Part shown: positions 1 through 7,026 of the stretch, piece after piece
Layout of the letters: each line of letters opens with the position of its first letter
How positions within the stretch are numbered: position 1 is the stretch's first letter
Assembly: GCA_030668545.1 (NCBI GenBank)
Contig: DAOUTT010000018.1
Coordinates: 1-14,481, forward strand
DNA: 14,481 nucleotides
Source: Anaerolineales bacterium
GTDB taxonomy: Bacteria > Chloroflexota > Anaerolineae > Anaerolineales > E44-bin32
Direction of reading: 5' to 3'
Made by a program: the position numbers and the translations under genes
Notes under the pieces: model-generated
Told to the model about the DNA's origin: nothing
The model's input: the letters and a program-made list of their open reading frames with translations, nothing else
Database searches by the model: none

Positions 1-2
1 AC

Positions 3-248
3 CAAGTCCTGCGTGGGAACAGCCGCCAGGAGATGGTGATCGAGGTTGATGTGACCGACAATTTCGGCGTTGAACGGGTCGAGTTCTATGTCGATGACAT
101 TAAAGTTGAAACGGTGACTACACCGCCGTACTCGATCCGTTGGCGAATGGTGGCTGTTGGTGAACATGAAGTCTATGTACGGGCGATCGATCTCGCTGGG
201 AATGTGGCGGAAAGCGATCGCGTTCTGTTCACGGTCGAGCGGCCATAG
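3..248 (+). CDS. 3' end of a secreted or surface protein with a C-terminal bacterial Ig-like domain (partial)
   Basis: The reading frame is open from the left edge and stops at TAG 246-248, so only the last 81 residues are visible and the true start is outside the window. The visible part has the pattern of a bacterial Ig-like beta-sandwich: Val-Asp-Val-Thr-Asp, then VERVEFYVDD, then PPYSIRW, then GEHEVYVRAIDLAGN and a closing VLFTVE strand. Such domains usually sit at the C-terminus of exported enzymes, for example penicillin-binding proteins, peptidases or glycoside hydrolases, where they aid wall or substrate contact. Which enzyme this was cannot be told from the fragment. A strong terminator begins 56 nt after the stop, so this is the last gene of its transcript. 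Confidence 0.75.
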   Translation, partial: QVLRGNSRQEMVIEVDVTDNFGVERVEFYVDDIKVETVTTPPYSIRWRMVAVGEHEVYVRAIDLAGNVAESDRVLFTVERP

Positions 249-303
249 TTTAAGAATTCGTGGTCAGGAAATCCCATCCATGATCCGGTTTACAAGAAAT
301 CAA

Positions 304-335
304 AACATCCCCGCAATACACATTGCGGGGATGTT
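304..335. terminator. Strong rho-independent terminator, probably bidirectional
   Basis: A perfect 14-bp stem (304-317 pairing with 322-335) encloses the 4-nt loop ACAC. On the plus strand it runs into TTTGTTT, ending the Ig-domain gene. On the minus strand the stem is followed by TTGATTT, about 22 nt past the stop of the lipoprotein gene. It therefore serves two convergent genes. Confidence 0.9.
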
Positions 336-356
336 TTTGTTTAGGAAGTAACAATG

Positions 357-1736
357 TTAACCTATGCCCCTTTGGAAAGCGAAGTTGATATTAGTGACGG
401 TCCCATCAGGAGCCACGGTCACCTGTTGATACGGATTTGCTCCAGGAGGAGTTGGGAATCCGCTGGGGTACATCGTCCCCCAGCCGTAGGAAGCCGGGGG
501 CAGTGAACTCCTATTGACAGTGACACAATATGTCCCAGCGGGCAGTTCATTGAAGCTATAGTAGCCGGAGCTATCCGTTGATGTCGACTTGTAGCCGCTC
601 GAGGCGCATCCACCTTGACCAAGTGTGACGGTAATGCCTGAGAGGCGTACGCTTGATGGTGAAGATCCGAAACCTTCATATACATACCCTGAAATGGATC
701 CCTGTGGGACGGGCGTCGGCGTAGGCGGGACGTAGCACACACCAGGCTCGGACCCGGTGGGGATGAAGCCGTAAGCCCAGCGGCAGGTGTTGTCCATCGA
801 GGCCATCGCCTTCAGGGGGTACTGGCTGCTCTCTGAAGCGGGTGAGCCGGCATCAATCACGGTGAAATGGTCGTGGTAGTCGAACCAGGCCGGATCCTTG
901 ATGATTTCATCGCTCCACGTACCCCACATGAATTCGCCGTCATTGCCGATGAGCGAATAGAGAAAGGCAATCTGGATGCGATCGGCATGCCCGGGGTCGC
1001 GGCGGATCCAGGCTTCGTCGGGTCCGATACCGTACCCGCTATCGAATACGCAATCCTCATAACCGTCTCGAGAAGCGTGCGGACCATCCGAAATCATCGC
1101 TGTAGGGCCGCCAACATCGCTGTTGGCATCGCGGCAGGCAAGCACGCCGTCTGTGGTCCACTCGCTGTCAGGTGGGGCGTCGGCGAGGATCAGCCAATCA
1201 CCATGGCCGTCGATGTCCAGGTCGACCTCCACGCCATAGGCAGCTTCTGACTCGGCGGGAGGCGGTCCTTCAAGGAAGATCGTGACGTACACCCAGGGTG
1301 GTCCCATGCTGAGTTCCGCACGGGTGATATCCAGATACTCCTGGTAATCCATCACCTGTGTAGTGAAGGGTCGCTCGAGAAGGTTGATGTCAAAAGTATC
1401 GGCATTGGCTCTTCGCTCTGAGGCGAGAGCTGCACTCGAACGATCGGTCATAAAGCTTTTTACTGAACCAGGGTTCGAGGGCTGGATCTGATGTGCAACG
1501 GTAGGTGTGGGCAGTGCCTCTTCGGTTGCCTCCGCAGGGGGCTGGGTCGCCTCTGCCGGGCTCGTCGCATCAGGTAACGTCGTCGCTTCTCCTGATGGCA
1601 AGTTGGCCTCGACGATCGTTGCCAGCGCTTCCATCGTCTGTGTGGCTGCGGTGTTGGCAGGCAGGCCGCAGGCTAAAGACGATATCAACAGCACGAAGAT
1701 TGGAAGGAGTATTCGTAGTGAGCGTTTATGATTCAT
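357..1736 (-). CDS. Exported lipoprotein with Pro/Thr-rich linkers and a C-terminal SdrD-B/carboxypeptidase-regulatory-like beta domain
   Basis: The 459-residue product starts with a lipoprotein signal peptide: basic residues 3-8, hydrophobic core 9-21 and a lipobox ending in Leu-Ala-Cys23, so it should be lipid-anchored outside the cytoplasmic membrane. Residues 25-90 are a low-complexity linker rich in Ala, Thr, Glu and Pro. Residues about 115-335 form a globular domain with many Trp, Asp and Gly, including VDLDIDGHGDW (170-181) and Cys pairs at 201/229 and 318/334. I cannot assign it to an enzyme family. A short PTPTPVP linker (338-344) leads to a C-terminal domain (346-459) with the GSISGYVYEG...GITVTL...DSSGYYSFNELPAGTY pattern of SdrD-B/CarboxypepD_reg folds. 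The start is supported by AAGGAGAGG (1742-1750), 5 nt upstream. The gene stands alone between the terminator at 304-335 and a hairpin-bearing gap. It is probably a surface binding or structural protein; no catalytic motif is seen. Confidence 0.8.
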   Translation of the reverse strand: MNHKRSLRILLPIFVLLISSLACGLPANTAATQTMEALATIVEANLPSGEATTLPDATSPAEATQPPAEATEEALPTPTVAHQIQPSNPGSVKSFMTDRSSAALASERRANADTFDINLLERPFTTQVMDYQEYLDITRAELSMGPPWVYVTIFLEGPPPAESEAAYGVEVDLDIDGHGDWLILADAPPDSEWTTDGVLACRDANSDVGGPTAMISDGPHASRDGYEDCVFDSGYGIGPDEAWIRRDPGHADRIQIAFLYSLIGNDGEFMWGTWSDEIIKDPAWFDYHDHFTVIDAGSPASESSQYPLKAMASMDNTCRWAYGFIPTGSEPGVCYVPPTPTPVPQGSISGYVYEGFGSSPSSVRLSGITVTLGQGGCASSGYKSTSTDSSGYYSFNELPAGTYCVTVNRSSLPPASYGWGTMYPSGFPTPPGANPYQQVTVAPDGTVTNINFAFQRGIG

Positions 1737-2031
1737 GGTTTCCTCTCCTTAAGAATAAAGTCGTTTTGGACTCTCTATATCTATAACGTGGTAACCAAGC
1801 TTATGTGACACCAAATTCAAAGGTCCGGTGTATCGCTACGATGCAGCTTTTGTATATGCGTTAGCAGAATATATATTAAACGGAATTATTCAGCCACCTC
1901 TCGGCTTAGTTGTTCTAAGGAACAGTGCGACGAAGAGTCTCGATTAAGGCTACTGTTCTTATACGCCTAATCGAGATTCTTCCCTCCCGGAGCCTGTCCT
2001 GAGCATTTTCGCTCAAACGAGGTTCCCTTGT
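1737..2031. other. Intergenic region between the DUF1786 gene and the lipoprotein gene
   Basis: This stretch of about 295 bp has no credible coding frame. It holds the lipoprotein ribosome site (1742-1750), an AT-rich tract around 1860-1890, and a cluster of inverted repeats between 1911 and 2015. No convincing sigma-70 promoter for the lipoprotein could be fixed by eye. Confidence 0.6.
1933..1981. repeat. Large imperfect inverted repeat (hairpin) downstream of the DUF1786 gene
   Basis: The arm at 1933-1950 is complementary to 1965-1981 over about 17 bp, with one wobble position and one bulged base, around a 14-nt loop. It lies about 50 nt beyond the DUF1786 stop, where a minus-strand terminator is expected. 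No U-run follows on either strand, so it is not a canonical rho-independent terminator. It could instead stabilise the mRNA 3' end, or be a dispersed palindromic repeat. Confidence 0.6.
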
Positions 2032-3183
2032 CTAAATATCGACATCCCACGGCGTATTCTCAGAGCCGGTGCTGTACAGTGCAGCGTGGATTGCACTTTG
2101 CAGCGAGGGGATTGTGTCAGCCATTGCAGCCAATATGCCAAAACAGCCGGTGAGCATCATGTCACCATAAGGAGCTGCGAGATAATGTTTCAGACGAGAT
2201 TCCAACATCATAGATCGCCGTGGCCCGGTGACGATCACATCGAAATCCTTACCCTCGAGAGGGAGCGGTTCAGGGATGAGGGTAAGCGCTCCGTGACCAT
2301 GGTCATTGAACACATCCTCGCTTTTTAAAGTCCCGGCGGCGAATAACTCCAGCAGAGTATCAAGACGGGCGTGATCGAGCAAACCGGTGTGATGCTCGAA
2401 GACGCCTTCAATACCGCTGAGACCGAGGCGGAAAGCCAGTGTGTGTGCGTTGCCGATATTTACGATAAGAGCCCGAGTTTGCTGTGCAGCAATGGGGTCG
2501 AGTGAGGCGCCGAGCACGGCCGCGGGGGCAGTGTCCATAAGCACCAATGGGCAGTCTAGGCTTGCCGCAGAGGTCGATACGGCACGCATACGAGTAAGCA
2601 TTTCGGGCAATTGTTCTGCAGGATAAGCGAAGGCGCTTAAGCGGTTCTCCTCTAGAATGCGCCGCTCAAGATAGTCGAAACGGAATTTGCGGTCCGAGAT
2701 ATTGGGGGGAGCAGCGCCGTGATCGAAGACCGCCACACCAACCCCAGCCAGGTCGAGCTTGACGCCGAAGGCGCTGAAAGCTTGCCGTATGGCCTCGAGA
2801 TCGAAGTCCTGGAGTGTGATGCGCCGAACTTTCTCTTGGGACCGCGCCTCGTCCTCGCCGATGAGCTTCACGCCCATCTCGTGCTCAACCCATTCAAGGT
2901 CATCGTTGAATGTCTGCGCCGCCTCGGGCGTGGCGAATATTCGATGACCTTGCTCTAGATGAGTCGCTGCCGCCCAATGTGAGGGTCCTCCTCCCATCGT
3001 CACGCCGGTGAGAAGGATGTCCTCTCTAAGGCGAGTCGCCTCTTGTATCTTCTCTCTCACCATCATCGTCGGCGAGGGCATGACCAGCTTGAAACCGTTC
3101 TCGATATTTAATCCTTCCCGGAAGAGGAAAATATCCTGCGTGCCCGTGCCTATATCCACAGTTAAAACATGCTTCATCGCCAT
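2032..3183 (-). CDS. DUF1786 family protein (ASKHA-fold-like; family name 'putative pyruvate formate-lyase activating enzyme')
   Basis: The 383-residue protein begins with the phosphate-1-like motif VDIGTGTQD (residues 10-18), typical of the actin/Hsp70/sugar-kinase superfamily. It continues with TMGGGPSHWA (61-70), AVFDHGAAPPN and VNIGNAHTLAF, an arrangement I associate with DUF1786. The Pfam family carries a historical label linking it to pyruvate formate-lyase activation, but there is no CxxxCxxC radical-SAM motif here, so that function should not be assumed. No signal peptide is seen, so it is probably cytoplasmic. The start codon at 3181-3183 has no clear Shine-Dalgarno; a second ATG lies two codons downstream and either could be used. 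It follows the kinase by 53 bp on the same strand, with no terminator between, which suggests cotranscription. The function is unknown. Confidence 0.75.
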   Translation of the reverse strand: MAMKHVLTVDIGTGTQDIFLFREGLNIENGFKLVMPSPTMMVREKIQEATRLREDILLTGVTMGGGPSHWAAATHLEQGHRIFATPEAAQTFNDDLEWVEHEMGVKLIGEDEARSQEKVRRITLQDFDLEAIRQAFSAFGVKLDLAGVGVAVFDHGAAPPNISDRKFRFDYLERRILEENRLSAFAYPAEQLPEMLTRMRAVSTSAASLDCPLVLMDTAPAAVLGASLDPIAAQQTRALIVNIGNAHTLAFRLGLSGIEGVFEHHTGLLDHARLDTLLELFAAGTLKSEDVFNDHGHGALTLIPEPLPLEGKDFDVIVTGPRRSMMLESRLKHYLAAPYGDMMLTGCFGILAAMADTIPSLQSAIHAALYSTGSENTPWDVDI

Positions 3184-3236
3184 TGTGTCGGTGTCAATCC
3201 GTATGAATACCTGACGTGAAAATCGCCAGGTTGCAA

Positions 3237-5225
3237 TTATTCACCCGGAAGTGGCTGCCAATCCGGCTGCAGATCGCGCCCCGGGTTCTGGGTCAGGTTT
3301 GTCTGACCTGAGCCGGTGGTCGTCATGATATAGATTTCCGGATTCTGGTCGCGGGTGGACGTGAAAACGATCCACTGATCGTTAGGTGAGAATGTCGGTT
3401 CCTTGTTTCCCAGCGAGCTTGTGAGAGAGAGGGGGTCGAGGCCGGGGTTCTGCGCATAAGCGATATAGATCTCCTGCTTGCCGTATTTCACGAGCCAGGT
3501 GAAGGCGATGTATTGACCATTTGATGACCAGGATAGATGATCGGCGCCAATTATTTTATCCTGGAGATCAAACCATGAAGGTTCGCCGCCCTCTGCTGGT
3601 CTCAAAATGATGCGACCAGGAGCCCGGTTAATGGAAGCGATGACGGCGAGTGTCTGTCCGTTTGGGGACCACGCGGGGGCGTATTCGACAGCATATCCCG
3701 CGGTGACATTCCGCGGCGTTTCCGTGATTGAGCAGTTCTCAGGTGCCGGGTTACACTCAACGTTCGTAACGAACACCTGCTTCAATGAATTAACGCGCGT
3801 GCTTGTAAAAGCGATTTGACTGCCATCAGGGGACCAGGCGGGATCGAAATCATCGCCTATGCTTTCGGTAAGATTGGTCGGTTCCCCGGAACGATCGACA
3901 TTGATTACGAAGAGGTCGAGCCCAAGATCATTGCCATACGTATCACTCCCACCCGGTGCTGTATAGATGATCTTCGTTCCATCGATGGACCATCTGGGTT
4001 GGCCCTTGTTGCCAGGACCGAAAGTTAACTGTCGCGGATCGCTCCCGTCCGCATTCATCGTCCAGATTTGTAAAGTGCGTCCGTCCTCTCGGTCGCTGAT
4101 AAAGGCGATTCTGCCACCGCCGCCAATAACGACGGTCGTTGCTGTCGGCGTTGGGGTTTGGGTTGGCGTGGACGAAGGTTCAGGGACGGGCGTTGCTGTG
4201 TTGGGAATTGGCGTCGGTGTAGTAGTGTTCTCCGGTTGAGCAGCAACGGCCACGGTGGTCTCGGTTGGTTGGGTGCGACTTCCACCGAAGGGAATGACGC
4301 CGCCAAAAACGAGTGCCGCCCCACCGCCGAGCAAGACCAGAGCGAGCACTCCGAGACCAATCCAAAGGCCAACCTTTCGGGATTTTGGCGGAGCGGGAGG
4401 TTTGAGCGGGGCGCGAATCGTCTCCAGTTGCATACGACCCGCCAGCGCCATGCAGAAGCTGGCCATATCAGGAAAGCGTTCCTCCTGCTTCAAAGCCATT
4501 GCCCTTTCTAGCGCGGCCTCCACATGTTCAGGCACGGCGGGATTAAGTTCGCGGACTGGTTTAAGGATTTCTTTGCCAAGCATGCGTTGGATGCTGTCCG
4601 CTGGACGTTGATTGGTTAAAAAAGAGTAAAGCGTTGCCGCCAGGGAGTACATATCGCTGCGCGCGTCCGTGCGCTGTCCCCCATATTGCTCAGGAGGTGA
4701 GAATCCGGGCGTTAGCCCTCGAGCCCCGGTCGTAGTCTGTGATTGGTCGAAGACCTTGGCGATACCGAAATCGACAAGGACGACGTTCCCGCCGGACTGT
4801 AATTTGAGATTGGCAGGTTTTATATCGCGATGGATCACAGGCGGCTTGCGAGAGTGGAGGTAACCCAGCGCGCCGCAGATGGATTCTGCCCAAGTCAACA
4901 CCTCAGCGGGGGTTGGAGGTTGTTTTGCTACTTGTGTATGTAGATCAACGCCCTTGACGAAGTCCATCACCAGGTATTGGCGTTCATCAAGGATGAAGTG
5001 GTCTGTCACTCGAGGGAGGTTGGGATGGCGCAGCGTGGCCAATAGGCGCGCCTCGCGCCGGAACTGCCGCTCTGATTCCGGGCTTGGGTTGAGGTTTTCT
5101 TTGACGGCTACTTTGATATCTAGCGTCAGGTCATGGGCAAGAAAAACAGCGCCCATGCCACCTTTCCCGAGCTGGCCTTCGATGCGGTAGCGGTCGCGGA
5201 GTATGTCACCAGGTTGGAGCGGCAT
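3237..5225 (-). CDS. PknB-like Ser/Thr protein kinase with one transmembrane helix and an extracellular TolB/WD40-like beta-propeller
   Basis: This is a 662-residue Hanks-type kinase. All catalytic elements are present: Gly-rich loop GKGGMGAVF (20-28), ATP-anchoring Lys42 in VAVK, Glu58 of helix C, catalytic loop HRDIKPAN (132-139), DFG (152-154) and the activation-segment end SPPEQY (176-181). The kinase domain ends near 263. A basic/proline juxtamembrane segment is followed by a membrane helix (about 285-309) and a Thr/Pro-rich stalk (318-363). The rest (370-660) has repeats of the TolB type such as IAFISDRE, IWTMNADGSDPRQLT, PAWSPDGSQIAFTS and EIYIMTT, forming a propeller predicted to lie outside the cell as a sensor or binding domain. 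The likely role is transmembrane signalling; ligand and substrates are unknown. No Shine-Dalgarno precedes the ATG; instead a sigma-70-like promoter lies so close that the mRNA may be leaderless. It heads a probable two-gene unit with DUF1786. Confidence 0.93.
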   Translation of the reverse strand: MPLQPGDILRDRYRIEGQLGKGGMGAVFLAHDLTLDIKVAVKENLNPSPESERQFRREARLLATLRHPNLPRVTDHFILDERQYLVMDFVKGVDLHTQVAKQPPTPAEVLTWAESICGALGYLHSRKPPVIHRDIKPANLKLQSGGNVVLVDFGIAKVFDQSQTTTGARGLTPGFSPPEQYGGQRTDARSDMYSLAATLYSFLTNQRPADSIQRMLGKEILKPVRELNPAVPEHVEAALERAMALKQEERFPDMASFCMALAGRMQLETIRAPLKPPAPPKSRKVGLWIGLGVLALVLLGGGAALVFGGVIPFGGSRTQPTETTVAVAAQPENTTTPTPIPNTATPVPEPSSTPTQTPTPTATTVVIGGGGRIAFISDREDGRTLQIWTMNADGSDPRQLTFGPGNKGQPRWSIDGTKIIYTAPGGSDTYGNDLGLDLFVINVDRSGEPTNLTESIGDDFDPAWSPDGSQIAFTSTRVNSLKQVFVTNVECNPAPENCSITETPRNVTAGYAVEYAPAWSPNGQTLAVIASINRAPGRIILRPAEGGEPSWFDLQDKIIGADHLSWSSNGQYIAFTWLVKYGKQEIYIAYAQNPGLDPLSLTSSLGNKEPTFSPNDQWIVFTSTRDQNPEIYIMTTTGSGQTNLTQNPGRDLQPDWQPLPGE

Positions 5226-5232
5226 GCTGCAA

Positions 5233-5261
5233 ATTGTATGTCAGCGGGAGCGGCAGGGCAA
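5233..5261 (-). promoter_or_regulatory. Candidate promoter for a leaderless kinase mRNA
   Basis: On the minus strand TTGCCC (5256-5261) and TACAAT (5233-5238) are separated by 17 nt. The -10 box ends only 7 nt before the ATG at 5225, so transcription would begin at or within a base or two of the start codon. This fits the absence of a ribosome binding site. Confidence 0.5.
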
Positions 5262-5300
5262 CAGCAAGGCTGTTTGCCACGATTCTCTCAACGATGCCTC

Positions 5301-5327
5301 TTGGCAACAACGTAGATGGGCTACAAT
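5301..5327 (+). promoter_or_regulatory. Weak candidate promoter for fdhD
   Basis: TTGGCA (5301-5306) and TACAAT (5322-5327) resemble sigma-70 boxes, but the spacer is only 15 nt, shorter than optimal. It would give a leader of about 95 nt before fdhD. No better plus-strand pair was seen in the 202-bp divergent region. Confidence 0.25.
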
Positions 5328-5415
5328 TGCAGAAGTAGGTGGGGTGATCAGCATTGGTGGACGCCACAATTGCAGGCGGTCACGTAAGGTTTCATGCACC
5401 CACACCGTTCCAGGT

Positions 5416-5422
5416 GAGGAGG
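5416..5422 (+). promoter_or_regulatory. Ribosome binding site fixing the fdhD start
   Basis: GAGGAGG lies 5 nt before the ATG at 5428. The frame is open farther upstream (to an ATG at 5203), but only this start has a strong Shine-Dalgarno and gives the usual family length. A small CACC/GGTG hairpin (5403-5416) sits just in front. Confidence 0.8.
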
Positions 5423-5427
5423 ATTGG

Positions 5428-6222
5428 ATGAGTGCAGGTACGGTCTCAGCACAATGGAATGTCTACCGAGATGGTTGGTCGCGAGCCGAGGGCGAGACTA
5501 TCGGTGAGGCGTTAGTAACAATCAGCGTCAACGCAGAGGAATGGGTGACTCTCATGTGCACGCCATGTCAGCAAGATCTCCTGGCGTTAGGTTTCCTGGT
5601 CAGCGAAGGTTTGATCGACAGCATGGATGATGTTGATCATGTCCATGTCAGCGAGAATGGCTGCTGCGTGGACGTATGGCTCCATGACCCGGTCGAATTG
5701 CCCAAGCGGGGCATCATCACCAGCGGGTGTGGCGGAGGCGTGACCTTCGAGGAGCCCGAGGCGGACATTGAGCCTCTAACAAATGATCTGCAGATCTCCC
5801 CCGAGCGTCTATTCGTCCTCTTTCGCCAATTGCACATTCCCGACGGCCTACATGCCCGAGCGCGAGGTGTGCATGCTTCAGGTCTGACCGATGGTGAGAA
5901 GATCATTGCTCTGGCGGAGGATGTCGGTCGTCACAACACGCTGGACAAGCTGCGGGGTTCATGTTTGCTGCAGGGCATCGAAACCGAGGGGCTGGCACTT
6001 CTGGCGACAGGCCGGATTTCATCTGAAATGCTGCGCAAGGGGGCAAAGATGGGCTGCCCGATCATCGCCTCTCGCAACTCGCCGACGTCGTTGTCTATCG
6101 CCATGGCGCGCGCATGGGGTATCACGTTGATCGGTTACGCCCGTCAGGGAACGATGAGGGTCTACACCCGGCCTGATCGTCTCGGGTATGAATCGGGTAG
6201 ACCCGCCGCCGCAGCCATTTAA
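5428..6222 (+). CDS. fdhD: Formate dehydrogenase accessory sulfurtransferase FdhD
   Basis: FdhD passes sulfur from a cysteine desulfurase to the Mo/W-bisPGD cofactor, making the sulfido ligand that formate dehydrogenase needs. The 264-residue length matches the family. Recognisable segments are TLMCTPCQQDLLALGFLVSEG (split here: 41-50 and 51-61), TSGCGGG (99-104 region, Cys101), the cofactor-related EDVGRHNTLDK (164-174) and TGRISSEM (194-201), and the C-terminal IIASRNSPTSL (212-222). The E. coli protein has a CxxC pair at the active loop; here the second cysteine position is glycine (C101-G-G-G104), so Cys101 alone would carry the persulfide. The gene is close to, but not inside, the fdh operon: it is on the opposite strand, about 800 bp away, and diverges from the kinase gene. 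It is expected to serve the FdhA encoded at 7027-9870. Confidence 0.93.
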   Translation: MSAGTVSAQWNVYRDGWSRAEGETIGEALVTISVNAEEWVTLMCTPCQQDLLALGFLVSEGLIDSMDDVDHVHVSENGCCVDVWLHDPVELPKRGIITSGCGGGVTFEEPEADIEPLTNDLQISPERLFVLFRQLHIPDGLHARARGVHASGLTDGEKIIALAEDVGRHNTLDKLRGSCLLQGIETEGLALLATGRISSEMLRKGAKMGCPIIASRNSPTSLSIAMARAWGITLIGYARQGTMRVYTRPDRLGYESGRPAAAAI

Positions 6223-6363
6223 CGCGCGCGGCGTCATTCCTAATTAAAGTGGTTCTGCTCCATTTACAGTGGAAAGGTGACATAAACGCGGATATCCCAG
6301 TCGATGGACCTTTCATGTTTTGGACCACGCAGATGTGATGATTTTCTTTTCTTCCCCCTAAAT

Positions 6364-6376
6364 CCCCCAAAGGGGG
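6364..6376. repeat. CCCCC-AAA-GGGGG palindrome
   Basis: A perfect 5-bp C/G hairpin with an AAA loop sits in the context TTCCCCCTAAATCCCCC, followed by GGGGGACTGTGGGGGAC. C-rich palindromes of this appearance are common dispersed repeats in several bacterial phyla; whether this one recurs in this genome cannot be seen here. Confidence 0.5.
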
Positions 6377-6404
6377 ACTGTGGGGGACTCCACTCACCTC
6401 GCGA

Positions 6405-6430
6405 AGCACTCTAGGCTCCTACGGAGTGCT
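6405..6430. repeat. Inverted repeat AGCACTC...GAGTGCT
   Basis: AGCACTC (6405-6411) pairs with GAGTGCT (6424-6430) around a 12-nt loop. It lies in the about 94-nt segment that is present next to direct-repeat copy 1 but absent from copy 2. Confidence 0.5.
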
Positions 6431-6454
6431 ACGCGAAGCGCAGCGTGGAGCACA

Positions 6455-6515
6455 CCCCCCGGATCAAACATCAAGCTCTTAGCTAATACCAATTATGCAA
6501 ATCCAAATATGTGGA
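6455..6515 (+). repeat. 61-bp direct repeat, copy 1
   Basis: This segment starts CCCCCCGGATCAAACATC and ends AATATGTGGA. It matches copy 2 (6722-6782) at 55 of 61 positions by manual alignment, without gaps. The offset between the copies is 267 nt. It does not look coding and no RNA family is recognised. Confidence 0.75.
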
Positions 6516-6721
6516 AATATCTTTATCTCGGATCCTTTTTCCCATTGAAGCGCAATCAATGACAGATTGGACAGAGCCCGGCTTTGGAACTCGGGCGTAT
6601 ATGGATTGCATACCTAGCCATTCGGAAGGGGGTGCGGGGGGGAAAGAAAATTGGTAGCAACTCTCGGCACCAATATCATTGTCGGTGTTGTGATTAATTC
6701 GAATATTCTTCCCCCTATTGT

Positions 6722-6782
6722 CCCCCCGGATCAATCATCAAGCTCTCAGCTAAAACCAACCATGCAAATCCGAATATGTGGA
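6722..6782 (+). repeat. 61-bp direct repeat, copy 2
   Basis: This is the second copy, beginning CCCCCCGGATCAATCATC and ending AATATGTGGA, with six substitutions relative to copy 1. It is directly preceded by TTCTTCCCCCTA (6706-6717) and a 4-nt gap. The same 12-mer occurs before copy 1 at 6349-6360, but there it is 94 nt away. Confidence 0.75.
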
Positions 6783-6785
6783 GTG

Positions 6786-6823
6786 CGGAAGCTCTGCTTC
6801 CGGTCGCAGGTGTAGCCTGCACC
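6786..6823. repeat. Tandem pair of short hairpins (REP-like)
   Basis: CGGAAGC-tct-GCTTCCG (6786-6802) is followed at once by GCAGG-tgtag-CCTGC (6806-6820). Two adjacent GC-rich hairpins with tiny loops are typical of REP/BIME-like or small palindromic elements. There is no associated transposase in the window. Confidence 0.55.
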
Positions 6824-6927
6824 TTGAGGTTTGAGGCTGAACTTGGAGATTGGTCATGCTGGAAGTTATGGATGGATAAAAACGACTTCCTCCGTCATCG
6901 CCATGATGGATCAGAATTTCAGCTTCG

Positions 6928-6954
6928 GGCGGGGCAACGCAGCGCAAACCCGCC
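6928..6954. repeat. GGCGGG...CCCGCC hairpin
   Basis: GGCGGG (6928-6933) pairs with CCCGCC (6949-6954) around a 15-nt loop. It lies about 75 nt past the fdhA stop on the minus strand, with no U-run, so it is only a doubtful terminator. Confidence 0.4.
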
Positions 6955-7026
6955 GGGTCACCCACACAATTTTGAGGAGAACCATTAAAGCTAACGTCTA
7001 AAGTGTAAGCTCTATGAGCGCATCGC

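Larger units (their letters stand above)
6223..7026. other. Repeat-rich non-coding region between fdhD and fdhA (convergent 3' ends)
   Basis: No reading frame here looks like a protein on either strand. The stretch contains C- and G-runs (CCCCC-AAA-GGGGG at 6364-6376), several short GC-rich hairpins and a 61-bp direct repeat. No classical terminator with a U-run was found for either fdhD or fdhA. A 6-bp hairpin, TGAGCG-cat-CGCTCA (7015-7029), overlaps the fdhA stop codon. The composition suggests a landing zone for small dispersed palindromic repeats. Confidence 0.6.

Noticed and set aside
2032..3183. DUF1786 protein as a true pyruvate formate-lyase activating enzyme
   Set aside because: It has no radical-SAM CxxxCxxC motif; the N-terminal VDIGTG motif points to an ASKHA-type ATP-binding fold instead.
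5203..5427. Longer FdhD beginning at 5203
   Set aside because: It would overlap the kinase start on the other strand, add 75 residues not found in the family, and ignore the strong ribosome site before 5428.
6483..6965. Two small minus-strand frames with similar C-termini (DLHNWY and DLHGWF)
   Set aside because: The similarity comes only from the 61-bp direct repeat; the rest is unrelated and crosses hairpins.
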